A stretch of 64,000 nucleotides of DNA from Paenibacillus helianthi (GCF_001909055.1 NZ_LVWI01000048.1:1-64000), one strand, 5' to 3'. Shown: positions 25,837-34,688, counted from the stretch's first letter. The notes: a model not told the origin generated them from the sequence alone. Translations and numbers: made by a program.

Positions 25837-27427
25837 CGACGAAGCCCACTGGGTAGATAACCTGTCCATGACCAAACCCTGGCACACACTGGGAATCGAA
25901 CAAGTACACAAGGCATATTCCGCTACCGAGGCGCTTCAGATCATCGAAACGCACCCTATAGATATTGTGATCTCAGATATTCAGATGCCTGAAATGACGG
26001 GACTTGAACTGATAGAACGGATCCGGAGACGGGACAAGAAAATCAAATGCATCATCTTAACCGGGCATTCGGACTTCGAATTCGCCAAAACTGCCATTCA
26101 GCACAGTGCAGTGGATTATCTGCTTAAGCCTCCGACAGACCCTGAATTACTGGGTGCCGTCCAAACGGCAATTGATCAATTGAATGCGGAGTGGGAGCTG
26201 GTCAGCTCCCTGGAGCGGACCCAATATACGCTGAGAGAGAACCTGCCGCTGCTGCGCGGCCAGTTGCTTCTGAGTGCTCTGCAGGGGCAGCGGCTGCCAG
26301 CCGACGAATGGGAACGCAAGCTGAGGAGCTACGGTCTCCCCTTCAGCCAGGGGGACTGCGCCTTGATGCTTGTCAGGATGGAGGAAGAATTCGGACAGTA
26401 TAAGAATAACGGACAGCCGCTCATTGAATATGCAGTCATTAATATGGCGGAAGAGATTATTGGTGAATTCATGGAGGTCTGGGGCGTCAAGGAAGAGCAT
26501 GGATATCTGGTCTTTCTGCTTCAGTTGAAGAAACGGGCAGCAGATCTGGGGACAGAAGGCCTTCTGGAGCAGCTGTCTGTACAGCTCCAGTACAAGGTAA
26601 AACAATTCCTGAAAGGGTCGCTGTCTATAGTGATCACAGAATGGTTCAAGTTCCCTGAACAGTTGTATGACCGGTTCCGCCAGGCCTCGGCCTACTTCCG
26701 TCAGATTGTCGGGGATGAGCGGGAATTCGTTATGCGGGTCAGTGAACCCGGCGAACAAGCAGAGCAAGGACCGCTGGATGCCCTCTACACGCCTCCTTCC
26801 CTGATTCATCTGCTGGAATCCGGGCATTGGGAAGCCGCCGAGGCCAAACTGATGGATGTATGTGCAGAACTGGATGAGAAATGGCCTGAATCCTGGGAGC
26901 ACTGCATGGAGGCCGGATTCCTAATCTCGGCGGCCTTCTCCAACCTGGCACACCGGAATGGACATACACTCGGGAAGCTGCTGGGGACAGATATTGAAGA
27001 GCTGCAGAGCGGGGAAGCCTTTTCTTCCATCAATAAGCTCAGAGTATGGTCCTTGAGCGTGCTTGGCAAGCTGAAAGAGGGAACCTCAAGCGAAATCAAA
27101 GACATCCGTTCCCTCTACGTGAAGAAGATCCAGGAGTTTACGGATAAGAATCTGCATCTGGATGTTTCGTTGCGGGTCCTGGCAGACCATGTTAATCTGC
27201 ACCCCACCCACTTATCCAAAATTTACAAGATTGAAACAGGTGAAGGCATCAGCGAATATATCTCACGCCTGCGTATGGACCGGGCCTGTCATATGCTGAA
27301 GACTACCGGTAAAAAGGTGTATGAAATCAGCACGGACATAGGCTACATGGACCCCGCCTACTTCATCAAAGTATTCAAACGCCAGTTTGGAGTGACACCG
27401 CAGGAATACAGGGACGGGAAAAAATAG
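25817..27427 (+). CDS. YesN-type response regulator with AraC output domain
   Basis: 536 residues. The receiver domain carries D7/D8, phosphoacceptor D54 (IDIVISDIQMPEMTG) and the lysine of DYLLKPP. A poorly conserved middle of some 250 residues follows, then a C-terminal AraC/XylS helix-turn-helix pair (HLDVSLRVLADHVNLHPTHL and VYEISTDIGYMDPAYFIKVF). It is the partner of the overlapping kinase. Likely targets are the permease operon and the binding-protein gene on either side. Confidence 0.9.
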   Translation: MQMIIVDDEAHWVDNLSMTKPWHTLGIEQVHKAYSATEALQIIETHPIDIVISDIQMPEMTGLELIERIRRRDKKIKCIILTGHSDFEFAKTAIQHSAVDYLLKPPTDPELLGAVQTAIDQLNAEWELVSSLERTQYTLRENLPLLRGQLLLSALQGQRLPADEWERKLRSYGLPFSQGDCALMLVRMEEEFGQYKNNGQPLIEYAVINMAEEIIGEFMEVWGVKEEHGYLVFLLQLKKRAADLGTEGLLEQLSVQLQYKVKQFLKGSLSIVITEWFKFPEQLYDRFRQASAYFRQIVGDEREFVMRVSEPGEQAEQGPLDALYTPPSLIHLLESGHWEAAEAKLMDVCAELDEKWPESWEHCMEAGFLISAAFSNLAHRNGHTLGKLLGTDIEELQSGEAFSSINKLRVWSLSVLGKLKEGTSSEIKDIRSLYVKKIQEFTDKNLHLDVSLRVLADHVNLHPTHLSKIYKIETGEGISEYISRLRMDRACHMLKTTGKKVYEISTDIGYMDPAYFIKVFKRQFGVTPQEYRDGKK

Positions 27428-27531
27428 CATGATAGAGTCCTATCAAAACTAAGAAACTCATATAGATGCCCTCCCCTCAAAGTTGGTACAGTACACATGT
27501 AAGCATCATACACAGTAGGGGGACATGATGA

Positions 27532-29211
27532 ATGAATACATTCCAAAAATTAGGCTCGTTGCTCGCTGTCACAGCTCTCGTCACACTTACAGCCTGTAAC
27601 GGAACATCCAATGAGAAGGCACCCAAAGACAATGCCGCTTCCAATAGTGCAACTACCTCTGAAGCCGACGCTGCCTTCGCCAAAGGCAAATACGATCCGC
27701 CGATTGAGATCAGTTCAGTACTTATGCCGAAGAAGTACGCCCATGGCGACACGAAGGAAAACAATGTACATGACCGCTGGATGCTGGAGACTCTGGGAAT
27801 CAAGCATAAAGATACCTGGTATCCCGCGAATGACGACCAATACCGGCAAAAGCTTCAGCTAGCGATCTCCTCGGGCGAGAAGCTTCCGGATTTCGTATCC
27901 GTACCTACCAATCCGGTGCTGACTAATCAATTGATTGATTCCGGCCAGTTCATTGCGATTGATGATCTGTTTGACAAATACGCCAACAAGACACTGAAAG
28001 ACCATGCTGCTGCACACCCTGAGCTCTGGTATCCTTTCATGAGAGACGGCAAGAAATACAATATGCCGATCATGGAATATACCGACAATGACGATACCCT
28101 GCTCTGGCTCCGTGAGGACTGGATGGAGAAGCTGAATCTTAAGGCACCCAAGACTATTGCCGACTTAGACAATATCATGGACAAATTCAAGAACCAGAAC
28201 CCTGACGGTCTGGCTCCCGATAAAGTGTATCCACTGGCCATTTCGCTGAAAAATAACACAAACACCTGGATGGGCTCGCTCGACTGGCTATTCGGAGCTT
28301 ACGGAACCATCGAGGAGCAATGGAACATGGATGCGAATGGCAATCTGGAGTATGGTTCTGTGAACCCGGGTGCCAAGCAAGCCCTTGCAAAGCTGAAGGA
28401 ATGGATGGATAAAGGCTATATCCATGCCGACTCCGCTCTGTGGGATGAAGCGAAATCCGCTGAGAGCTGGACCAAAGGCATGGCAGGCATTCTGCCGGGA
28501 GCCCAATGGGTTCCAGACTGGCCCGCTCCCGATCTGCTTAAGAATGTGCCGGGATCTAAGTACAAAGCTTACCCCATTCCTGCCGGACCTGATGGCAAGA
28601 TCGGCACTAAATGGCAGAATTCCGGTGTAAATGCCAGTATCATGATCAATAAAGATGCTAAGCATCCGGAAGCTATCTTCCTGTACTATAACTATTTGCT
28701 CGATAACGTGGCGAATCCGGCCGCAGGCAGCCCATATGAATACGGCTTTGCCAAGGGCTACGATTGGGATATCATTGATGGCCAGCCTACCAGCGATAAA
28801 GACAAGATTAAGGACTTCAACAATGAGTTCCCGTTCCTGACCGGTCCGGCCCGTATTCCTGATCTGTACATGAAAACACTCGTTAAGCTGGCAGACGGCG
28901 AAAAACCGGTAACCCCTTATGAGAAACAAATGGCTGAGTTCCGCAAGCCGGAAAACTGGGCAGCCGCCAAGATCGTAATGTCACAGAAAGATATCCGCAA
29001 GCAAAACTATTTCACAGGTGCAGCTACGCCGACCATGGTCTCCAAGTGGAATCTGCTACGCCAGTCCGAGATGGAAACCTTCAACAAAATCATCTACGGC
29101 AAATTGCCGGTTGATGCATTTGACGAATTCGTTACCAACTGGAAAGCTAACGGCGGCGATCAAATCACGAAGGAAGTTAACGATTGGTACAAATCGGTAT
29201 CTGCCAAATAA
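27532..29211 (+). CDS. Extracellular solute-binding lipoprotein (LplA/LipO type)
   Basis: 559 residues. The signal peptide ends in the lipobox LTAC (Cys at 23), so the mature protein is lipid-anchored. A Ser/Ala/Asp linker follows and then a type I/II periplasmic-binding fold of CUT1 size with LLWLREDWMEKLNLKAPKT, a usual signature of LplA-like proteins. It lies 104 bases after the YesN-type gene and with the leftward permeases makes one importer. A strong terminator follows it. The ligand cannot be read from sequence. Confidence 0.85.
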   Translation: MNTFQKLGSLLAVTALVTLTACNGTSNEKAPKDNAASNSATTSEADAAFAKGKYDPPIEISSVLMPKKYAHGDTKENNVHDRWMLETLGIKHKDTWYPANDDQYRQKLQLAISSGEKLPDFVSVPTNPVLTNQLIDSGQFIAIDDLFDKYANKTLKDHAAAHPELWYPFMRDGKKYNMPIMEYTDNDDTLLWLREDWMEKLNLKAPKTIADLDNIMDKFKNQNPDGLAPDKVYPLAISLKNNTNTWMGSLDWLFGAYGTIEEQWNMDANGNLEYGSVNPGAKQALAKLKEWMDKGYIHADSALWDEAKSAESWTKGMAGILPGAQWVPDWPAPDLLKNVPGSKYKAYPIPAGPDGKIGTKWQNSGVNASIMINKDAKHPEAIFLYYNYLLDNVANPAAGSPYEYGFAKGYDWDIIDGQPTSDKDKIKDFNNEFPFLTGPARIPDLYMKTLVKLADGEKPVTPYEKQMAEFRKPENWAAAKIVMSQKDIRKQNYFTGAATPTMVSKWNLLRQSEMETFNKIIYGKLPVDAFDEFVTNWKANGGDQITKEVNDWYKSVSAK

Positions 29212-29257
29212 TTAGAAGCCGGGAATAATTGGAGTAGAGCAGTATCTAATAAAAACG

Positions 29258-29296
29258 GGCAGGACCCGGCAGCTATGAATGCTGCCGGGTCCTGCC
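29258..29296. terminator. Strong bidirectional terminator
   Basis: GGCAGGACCCGGCAGC (29258-29273) pairs perfectly with 29281-29296 across a seven-base loop; TTTG follows on the plus strand and AAAAAC precedes the left arm. It ends the binding-protein transcript and the convergent aroB-like transcript. Confidence 0.85.
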
Positions 29297-29315
29297 TTTG
29301 CTTTGGGCTCATTTC

Positions 29316-30458
29316 CTACAATTGACGCATCTCTTCCAGCACTTCCATAACCTCTGCTTCCTCAACCGGAACCGAATACGAGCCGTCTGCAAAACGCTTC
29401 ATCGCCCCGATACCGTCCTGGAACACAAACCGGATGCGGCCGCTGCGCACTTTTTTATCCGTATACATCTTGTCCATCAGTTGTCTGTTCGAGACCTGAT
29501 CTGGAATGTCCGTCGGTAATCCTGCCTTCTTAAGCAGTGCAATGACGCGCTCTGCCTGTTCTTCGGTCATGTACCCGCGCTTCACTCCCAGCTTCGCCTG
29601 GATCACCAGTCCCACCGCAACGGCCTCTCCATGCAGCAGCGTATAACCGCTTACTGCTTCGAGCGCCCGGCCGGCCGTATGGCCCAGATTCAGAATCTGC
29701 CGCAGATTGCTCTCATGCTCGTCCTGCTCCACTACTTCGTATTTGATCCGGCAGTTGGCCAGCGCAATCCGCTCACAAACTCCGGCATCAAGCACCAGCT
29801 GCCCGCGATCCGATATGACCTTGCCCAGATTCTCCTCCAGATCGCTGAAAAAACCGGCATCCCCCAGGCAGGCATGCTTGATGGTTTCGGCCAAGCCGCT
29901 TCTGAATTCACGGGCCGGAAGGGTGCGCCAAGCGGCTAAATCTATGTATACCTTGCGCGGTTGGTGAAACACACCGATCAGATTCGTGGCCACCGGCGTA
30001 TTCACACCCGTTTTGCCGCCGACCGACGCATCCGCTGCAGCCAGCAGGGTGGTTGCATAATTCAGGCTCGGTACTCCCCGACCAAAGGTCCCGGCCAGAA
30101 ATCCGGCCAGATCGGTCACAGCTCCGCCGCCCACGGCGATGATGCAGGAGTCCCGCCCATAAGCGCGTTGCAGCAGCTGATCCTCCAGCAGGGCCTTGGT
30201 TTCCCGGGTTTTCGAGGTCTCCCCCGCCGGAAAAGAAAACAAGTCCGCCTCCAAACCGTTTAGACGCAGCCGTTCAAGCAAAGGCCGCCCATAGAGCGGT
30301 TCCACCGTGGAATCCGTAATAATCGCATATTTGCTTACATTCGGCACTAGCCCCTGCTGTAAATCCTCAATCAGCGAATCAAACAGCCGCTCACCAATCT
30401 CAATCGCATAGGAGTGATCGACCACCTTTTTTAGTACAACCTGAAAGCTTCGGGACAT
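29316..30458 (-). CDS. 3-dehydroquinate synthase family protein
   Basis: About 380 residues. The NAD-binding GGGAVTDLAGFLAGTFGRGV, the active-site SVGGKTGVN, the metal ligands in EFRSGLAETIKHA, LNLGHTAGRALE and HGEAVAVG are all present, as in AroB, which turns DAHP into 3-dehydroquinate in the shikimate pathway. The start at 30458 follows AAGAGG at good spacing; an upstream in-frame ATG adds 15 residues without a site. It stands apart from other shikimate genes, and HTAGRALE differs slightly from the usual HTFGHA(I/L)E, so a paralogue making another cyclitol is possible. Confidence 0.75.
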   Translation of the reverse strand: MSRSFQVVLKKVVDHSYAIEIGERLFDSLIEDLQQGLVPNVSKYAIITDSTVEPLYGRPLLERLRLNGLEADLFSFPAGETSKTRETKALLEDQLLQRAYGRDSCIIAVGGGAVTDLAGFLAGTFGRGVPSLNYATTLLAAADASVGGKTGVNTPVATNLIGVFHQPRKVYIDLAAWRTLPAREFRSGLAETIKHACLGDAGFFSDLEENLGKVISDRGQLVLDAGVCERIALANCRIKYEVVEQDEHESNLRQILNLGHTAGRALEAVSGYTLLHGEAVAVGLVIQAKLGVKRGYMTEEQAERVIALLKKAGLPTDIPDQVSNRQLMDKMYTDKKVRSGRIRFVFQDGIGAMKRFADGSYSVPVEEAEVMEVLEEMRQL

Positions 30459-30570
30459 GGCACAACCTCTTTTCCCCAGACTTGGACATGATGTAGAGTA
30501 CATTCGCCCGAAGTGGAAAATTCTCCTGCTTCTCCCTGCATGCTTTACTTATCGAGTAGCAACATTATCA

Positions 30571-31122
30571 TCAATTACACTTGCTCATAACACTCTCCAG
30601 AACGATGGGACCCAGGGTATTCGTTGTAGAGTTGGATAGACGGACCTGTACGGAAGCACGCTCCAGCGGACCTGTGATATCATCAATCCGGCCAGCCCAG
30701 GTTGGATTCTCCGTTCCTGCAGGAGCCGGATGCAAACGGAATCGCCAGCTGATCTCACCCGCCACTTGAGCAAATCCCTCATACCTGTCGTAATTTCCTA
30801 AGGAGGCTGGCTCCGGTAAGTATTGGGCGTGAATGCTCAAGCTTGTCCGCTCACCTCCGACATCCCTAAGTACACGATAAACCAGAGCTACACCTTTGGC
30901 GTTGACCGGCATATTTTCTTTGGCACTCAGTATGAGACTGCAAGGATACTTACTCTCTGGGGGTGCGGCTTGTACGGCCACTGGGAATATAGCTGCCAGC
31001 AGCAGGACACAAATCCATAACAGTGGTTTTTTGATGGTACTCCCTCCTTTTTCGAAAGGATATTCTTCCCCACGCCATCCACGAATATGCCGCTTATGCC
31101 ATACATTAAGGCCTTCTAGCAT
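30571..31122 (-). CDS. Secreted protein of unknown function
   Basis: 183 residues from the ATG at 31122, which has AAGGAG upstream and starts 15 bases after the stop of the acetyltransferase gene. A classical signal peptide (KKPLLWICVLLLAAIFPVA, cleavage near VQA) begins only at residue 31. A second, stronger site (AAAGGAGGG) lies 8 bases before an in-frame ATC at 31035, exactly where a normal signal peptide would begin. So either the long N-terminus is real or translation begins at a rare ATC. The mature part is about 130 residues, beta-rich, with two cysteines. No family recognised. Confidence 0.55.
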   Translation of the reverse strand: MLEGLNVWHKRHIRGWRGEEYPFEKGGSTIKKPLLWICVLLLAAIFPVAVQAAPPESKYPCSLILSAKENMPVNAKGVALVYRVLRDVGGERTSLSIHAQYLPEPASLGNYDRYEGFAQVAGEISWRFRLHPAPAGTENPTWAGRIDDITGPLERASVQVRLSNSTTNTLGPIVLESVMSKCN

Positions 31123-31137
31123 AAGATCTCCTTACCT

Positions 31138-31623
31138 CTAACAGCCTTTATTGCTTAGAACAACAGACGTTTCGATCTGGCGCTCCGGAATATTCCAGTA
31201 TTGGTTCAGCAGATTTCTTTTCTCGTCTGGCTGCACAAGATTGAAACCATTCTTAGTATAAAAGGAAATCGCCCAATCTGCCGCTTCCCACGTACCGATC
31301 AGGATGGGCTTATCTGTACGTTCTATGATGTGCGTTAGCAGTCTTGTCCCGATGCCGCCTTGGCGCTGGGCCGTTCGAACATAGGCGTGTCTGATCAAGG
31401 CTACTTCGCCTTTGTCCTGAATTCCCATCACACCGCACAGTTCTCCCTTGTCTTCAAATCCCCAAAAAACGACTCCATCCTTCATTTCGTGATCGAGTTC
31501 AGCTCTGCTCATATAAGGTTCATGATACCGGTCCTCCGGAATAACCCCCTGGTATGCCTTAGCGGCATCGTTGATAATCCGGTACATGTTCTCCTCGTCT
31601 TTCTTCTCACACAATCGAATCAT
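31138..31623 (-). CDS. GNAT family N-acetyltransferase
   Basis: About 161 residues, single GNAT domain. The acetyl-CoA loop is ALIRHAYVRTAQRQGGIGTRLL (R-Q-G-G-I-G pattern), followed by GTWEAADWAISFYTKNGF. The start at 31623 follows GGAGAG; an upstream ATG at 31642 overlaps the previous gene and is less likely. It belongs to a leftward run with another GNAT gene and the Nudix gene. Substrate unknown. Confidence 0.8.
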   Translation of the reverse strand: MIRLCEKKDEENMYRIINDAAKAYQGVIPEDRYHEPYMSRAELDHEMKDGVVFWGFEDKGELCGVMGIQDKGEVALIRHAYVRTAQRQGGIGTRLLTHIIERTDKPILIGTWEAADWAISFYTKNGFNLVQPDEKRNLLNQYWNIPERQIETSVVLSNKGC

Positions 31624-31644
31624 CCGGCATCTCTCCTTCCTCAT

Positions 31645-32493
31645 TTAGCAATCTGGACGGGGATAGGTGTGCTCAGCAAAATAGCAGCATTCCACGAAAT
31701 GATTTCTTTCATAGAACCGTTTAGCCCCCTGGTTGCTTGCTGCCACCCGCAAATAGATAGGTCCCCCTGGCAGCAAACTGCTCATACGGTTAACACAGCT
31801 CTGCAGGAGGATTCGCCCAAATCCCCGGTTCTGAAATTCAGGAGCAACAACGACATCACGGATATATTGACCTTCCGAAATATACGCCCCAACCAATTGA
31901 CTCTGCAGCCAAAAGGACCGGACTCCCCCGGCCGACTCATACCGGGTAAGTGCTCTCAGAAAGTGCTCAGGGTTCTTTTGGTACCGGTCTGTTTCCCATC
32001 CATTGTCTTGAAGTAATTGATGATAGGCCCCGTCAAATAAAACAATAAACGGCTCCAGCATATCCGGTGTGAACCCCTGCTCCCACAATACAGAAGTTTC
32101 ATCCAATGAGCCTGGAGAGGATAAGTCATACTTGAACTGATACCCCTCCATATCCGAGGTAAAACCAAGCGATCTTATACATTCAATAATTTCTTTATTT
32201 CCACCGTATACATTACAGCACAATTCTCTGCACTCTTCTGCTATGTACGGCTTAATACTGTCTTCTATCATTTTCAACAATGAGCCGATCCCGTCCGTTC
32301 GAATAAAAGCAGCATAAGCAATGACGCAATCGTCGTCCTCTGCCAAACAGAACACACCCTGATTATCCCCGGACTCTTCATGGTACACAACCGTTACCTT
32401 CTGTTTGGCAAAAGCCTCTCTGACAAAATCCTCTGCTCCCGTTGAAATTAGCGAAACGAGCTGCAATATTGGTTTGCTATTCTCTTGCTCCAT
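31645..32493 (-). CDS. Two-domain GNAT family acetyltransferase
   Basis: 282 residues. The C-terminal half has the GNAT motif YIRDVVVAPEFQNRGFGRIL (Q-N-R-G-F-G) and LRVAASNQGAKRFYERNHF; the N-terminal half looks like a second, degenerate GNAT unit with AYAAFIRTDGIGSLLKMIE. The ATG overlaps the region just after the stop of the glycosyltransferase stump and uses the stump's last codons (AAGGAGAAG) as ribosome binding site. Substrate unknown. Confidence 0.8.
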   Translation of the reverse strand: MEQENSKPILQLVSLISTGAEDFVREAFAKQKVTVVYHEESGDNQGVFCLAEDDDCVIAYAAFIRTDGIGSLLKMIEDSIKPYIAEECRELCCNVYGGNKEIIECIRSLGFTSDMEGYQFKYDLSSPGSLDETSVLWEQGFTPDMLEPFIVLFDGAYHQLLQDNGWETDRYQKNPEHFLRALTRYESAGGVRSFWLQSQLVGAYISEGQYIRDVVVAPEFQNRGFGRILLQSCVNRMSSLLPGGPIYLRVAASNQGAKRFYERNHFVECCYFAEHTYPRPDC

Positions 32494-32495
32494 CT

Positions 32496-32642
32496 CTACT
32501 TCTCCTTCATTTCCGGGTTGGTGGTAATGAGATGAAACAGCCTGTCGCTCCGGCTCCCGATTTGTTCAGTTAGATGAAGGATCGTCTCATTAAGCGTCAG
32601 CTTGGAGAATGACACACCCAAAATACTCACCGTTCGGTTCAT
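32496..32642 (-). pseudogene. 5' stump of a WecG/TagA/CpsF-type glycosyltransferase gene
   Basis: A 48-residue ORF begins MNRTVSILGVSFSKLTLNET and continues HLITTNPEMKEK before a stop. ILGV-x-F-x-x-LT and the later (H/V)-(L/V)-x-T-x-NPE are the conserved first strand and substrate loop of the WecG/TagA/CpsF family (N-acetylmannosaminyltransferases of about 250 aa). Everything after NPEM is missing, so an enzyme is not made. The ATG overlaps the Nudix gene stop (ATGA), so the stump is still translated and its end carries the ribosome binding site of the next gene. It is probably a deletion relic now serving as a coupling leader. Confidence 0.6.
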
Positions 32643-33157
32643 AGACTCCCCCTGCTTTCCCAATCTTCCAGCACCGCCCAGCTCATTGCAGCTTGTCCCT
32701 GTAAGCCGTGCATAGTGCCGATATACGTTGTATGATTATGTATTCCCGTTTCAAGGTAGTGCCGTACGACCTCTTTGGTAGAGGCTGTAACCCGCTGGTT
32801 CAATACGTTACCGCAATCCACCCACATCAGCCGCCCCTCATCACTCTCCATCAATCTGCTGCCAGACTGTACCTCTCCTGTAAAAATGTACTGTATGCGA
32901 ATTTCGCTCTCATCCTTGATTCTATGCACAATGTACCTGAGTTCCAGACCGGCAAGCGCGTGTTCCGCCAGACCTGTCTCTTCCTCAATCTCTCTGAGGC
33001 AAGCCCGCTTCGGTTCGCTGATCTCCTCCCCCTCCATATGCCCCCCGATGGGAACGAGCTGTCCGGGAAGAAAAGCGCTGGTGGATTTCTTTTGCAGAAA
33101 TAACATCTCTCTGCGCTCATTCAATAAGAAGGCTACGGCCATTTGTCTAAGCTGCAT
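32639..33157 (-). CDS. Nudix hydrolase
   Basis: 172 residues. The Nudix helix is recognisable as GGHMEGEE followed by REIEEETGL; the spacer between the two parts is two residues longer than in the standard box (nine instead of seven residues before RE), but all catalytic glutamates are present. AGAGGTGA precedes the ATG. It likely hydrolyses a nucleoside diphosphate derivative. The gene overlaps the glycosyltransferase stump by four bases and starts the leftward run of small enzymes. Confidence 0.8.
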   Translation of the reverse strand: MQLRQMAVAFLLNERREMLFLQKKSTSAFLPGQLVPIGGHMEGEEISEPKRACLREIEEETGLAEHALAGLELRYIVHRIKDESEIRIQYIFTGEVQSGSRLMESDEGRLMWVDCGNVLNQRVTASTKEVVRHYLETGIHNHTTYIGTMHGLQGQAAMSWAVLEDWESRGSL

Positions 33158-33302
33158 CCAAGTTCACCTCTATAGTAAGGATATCTATAAGGGAAATTAT
33201 ACCATGCGTGTTGGGAATAGATAAGTGTAGGACTTCCATTTGCAGGAAAGAACCCTCCCATTCCAGAATAAGAATTAGAGAGCTTACTATTATTAGGGGG
33301 TA

Positions 33303-34010
33303 ATGATTTTGCATATTAACGTACTGGACAAGGGCTATGTCCGATTGGTTAACCATATGGGCAGCGATCTGACCGTTGTGAATGCGGCGCGCGTATCCTA
33401 TGCCAAACAATCTGAAGCACTGACGGAAAAAGATATCCGGCTGATTCAGTTTCTCGCACGGGAAGGCCATACTTCGCCTTTCAGACATGCCGTAATCCAG
33501 CTGGAAATATATGCTCCGCTCATGGTCGCCAGGCAGTGGTGGAAATACGTTGTAGGTTCAGCCCATTATGAGGGCACCGGAGATAGCCTGGAGGCGTGGA
33601 ATGAATCGAGCCGCAGATACATTACAGAAGAACCCGCTTTTTATATTCCATCTGCCGGACAGTGGAGAAGTGCACCGGAGAACTCCAAACAAGGCAGCGG
33701 TGACCTGATAGCATGGGAGCTAGGTGAGAAATATACACAAGAGCTTATGGAATACGTCCAGTTGGGCATACAGAAATACGAAGCTGCTCTAGCTGACGGC
33801 ATATGCGCTGAGCAGGCCAGACTGTTCCTTGCGGCTTACGGCCTGTACGTGCGTTGGTATTGGACGGCTTCCCTGCAGTCCGTTGCCCATTTTTTGAACC
33901 AGCGGCTGGAGCATGATGCCCAAAAGGAAATCCAGGACTACGCGAAGGCCATCCTGGATATCGTAAAATCATTGTTCCCCGTAGCGGTGGAAGAGCTGCT
34001 GTCCAAATAA
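33303..34010 (+). CDS. thyX: FAD-dependent thymidylate synthase ThyX (variant motif)
   Basis: 235 residues. Overall pattern and the FAD/dUMP residues fit ThyX: GHTSPFRHAVIQLEI, RQWWKY, WNESSRRY, LRL-type ends and HFLNQRLEHDAQKEIQ. The usual contiguous RHRxxSxNExSxRY is replaced by KYVVG, about a dozen inserted residues, then WNESSRRY, as in a minority class of ThyX. The ATG at 33303 has a GGGGG run only two bases away; an in-frame TTG at 33309 is better spaced and may be the real start. It makes dTMP from dUMP with methylene-tetrahydrofolate. It is alone, divergent from the Nudix gene. Confidence 0.8.
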   Translation: MILHINVLDKGYVRLVNHMGSDLTVVNAARVSYAKQSEALTEKDIRLIQFLAREGHTSPFRHAVIQLEIYAPLMVARQWWKYVVGSAHYEGTGDSLEAWNESSRRYITEEPAFYIPSAGQWRSAPENSKQGSGDLIAWELGEKYTQELMEYVQLGIQKYEAALADGICAEQARLFLAAYGLYVRWYWTASLQSVAHFLNQRLEHDAQKEIQDYAKAILDIVKSLFPVAVEELLSK

Positions 34011-34025
34011 CAGACTTGTTGCTTA

Positions 34026-34421
34026 TTACTCCTTATCCGCCGGATGGAAGGATTTCAGATAATCGTGAACCTCTTCATTTGGCGTCTGAAGCAGTCCGGC
34101 AAGCAACTTCTGAATGGAACGCATCGCTGCAATCCGTTCGTCGATTTCCATGATTTTGCCCCGGACCCGCTCTCTAAGGGCCTCAGCATCCATGTCCTGG
34201 CCGAGCATATGCAGCACTTCCTGAATTTCTTTAAGCGAATATCCCAGGGACTTGGCATCCCGAATGAACTTAATCTTTACCAGATAATCTTCGGAGTAGA
34301 TCCGGTAGCCATTTGCTAACCGCCCGGGGACGGGCAGAATGCCGCTGTCCTCATAGTAGCGGATAGTTGCCATGCTCAAGCCGGTCCGCTGAGCCAGTTC
34401 GCCTCGTGTCATTCCTTCCAT
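34026..34421 (-). CDS. MerR-family transcriptional regulator (full copy)
   Basis: About 131 residues. A winged helix-turn-helix (RGELAQRTGLSMATIRYYED, then YRIYSEDYLVKIKFIRDAKS) is followed by a coiled-coil dimerisation helix. No cysteine pattern for metal sensing is visible, so the effector is unknown. The ATG at 34421 is chosen because GGGGAG lies seven bases upstream; an ATG at 34448 is in frame but has no site. This gene is the intact member of a direct repeat whose other copy lies 5 kb to the right with a large internal deletion. Confidence 0.8.
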   Translation of the reverse strand: MEGMTRGELAQRTGLSMATIRYYEDSGILPVPGRLANGYRIYSEDYLVKIKFIRDAKSLGYSLKEIQEVLHMLGQDMDAEALRERVRGKIMEIDERIAAMRSIQKLLAGLLQTPNEEVHDYLKSFHPADKE

Positions 34422-34555
34422 GCCTGTTCTCCCCTCTGTTTTTTGCATACCTGAAGTAGTGAGTGGCTTAGGTGGTCCACCTTCAGTAGAAACAAGGTCT
34501 ATAGTGGAAAAAGTAGACTTAATCCAAGCAATTTTCTGCTAGATCGATCATTAGT
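34026..34555. repeat. Left direct repeat (merR copy A and upstream region)
   Basis: 530 bases containing merR and 134 bases upstream of it. Apart from a 228-base gap it matches 39251-39552 with only a handful of mismatches over 302 bases (about 98%). The copies share orientation and flank the redox module, so recombination between them would excise or amplify the roughly 5.2 kb between. Confidence 0.9.
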
Positions 34556-34688
34556 GGGAAAAAGTAGAGTTAATCCGTCCATATTGTCCAATATGCGGTA
34601 AAAGAGCCCGAAATAAGTATATTAATTCCAACTAACCTTCTTTAAGGAGCGGATTTTTGCGATTAGGTTTCCTTTTTCCACCTACTTA
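34504..34688. repeat. Three degenerate 22-23 base repeats in the 450-base gap
   Basis: GTGGAAAAAGTAGACTTAAT-CC at 34504-34525, a near copy at 34554-34576, and an inverted, more diverged copy at 34666-34688. The gap 34422-34872 holds no gene; apart from these repeats and the merR promoter region nothing stands out. They could be remnants of a mobile intergenic element or binding sites. Confidence 0.5.

Noticed and set aside
29316..30458. 2-deoxy-scyllo-inosose synthase of an aminoglycoside pathway
   Set aside because: The SVGGKTGVN motif and metal-site pattern are those of dehydroquinate synthase, and no aminoglycoside genes are near.
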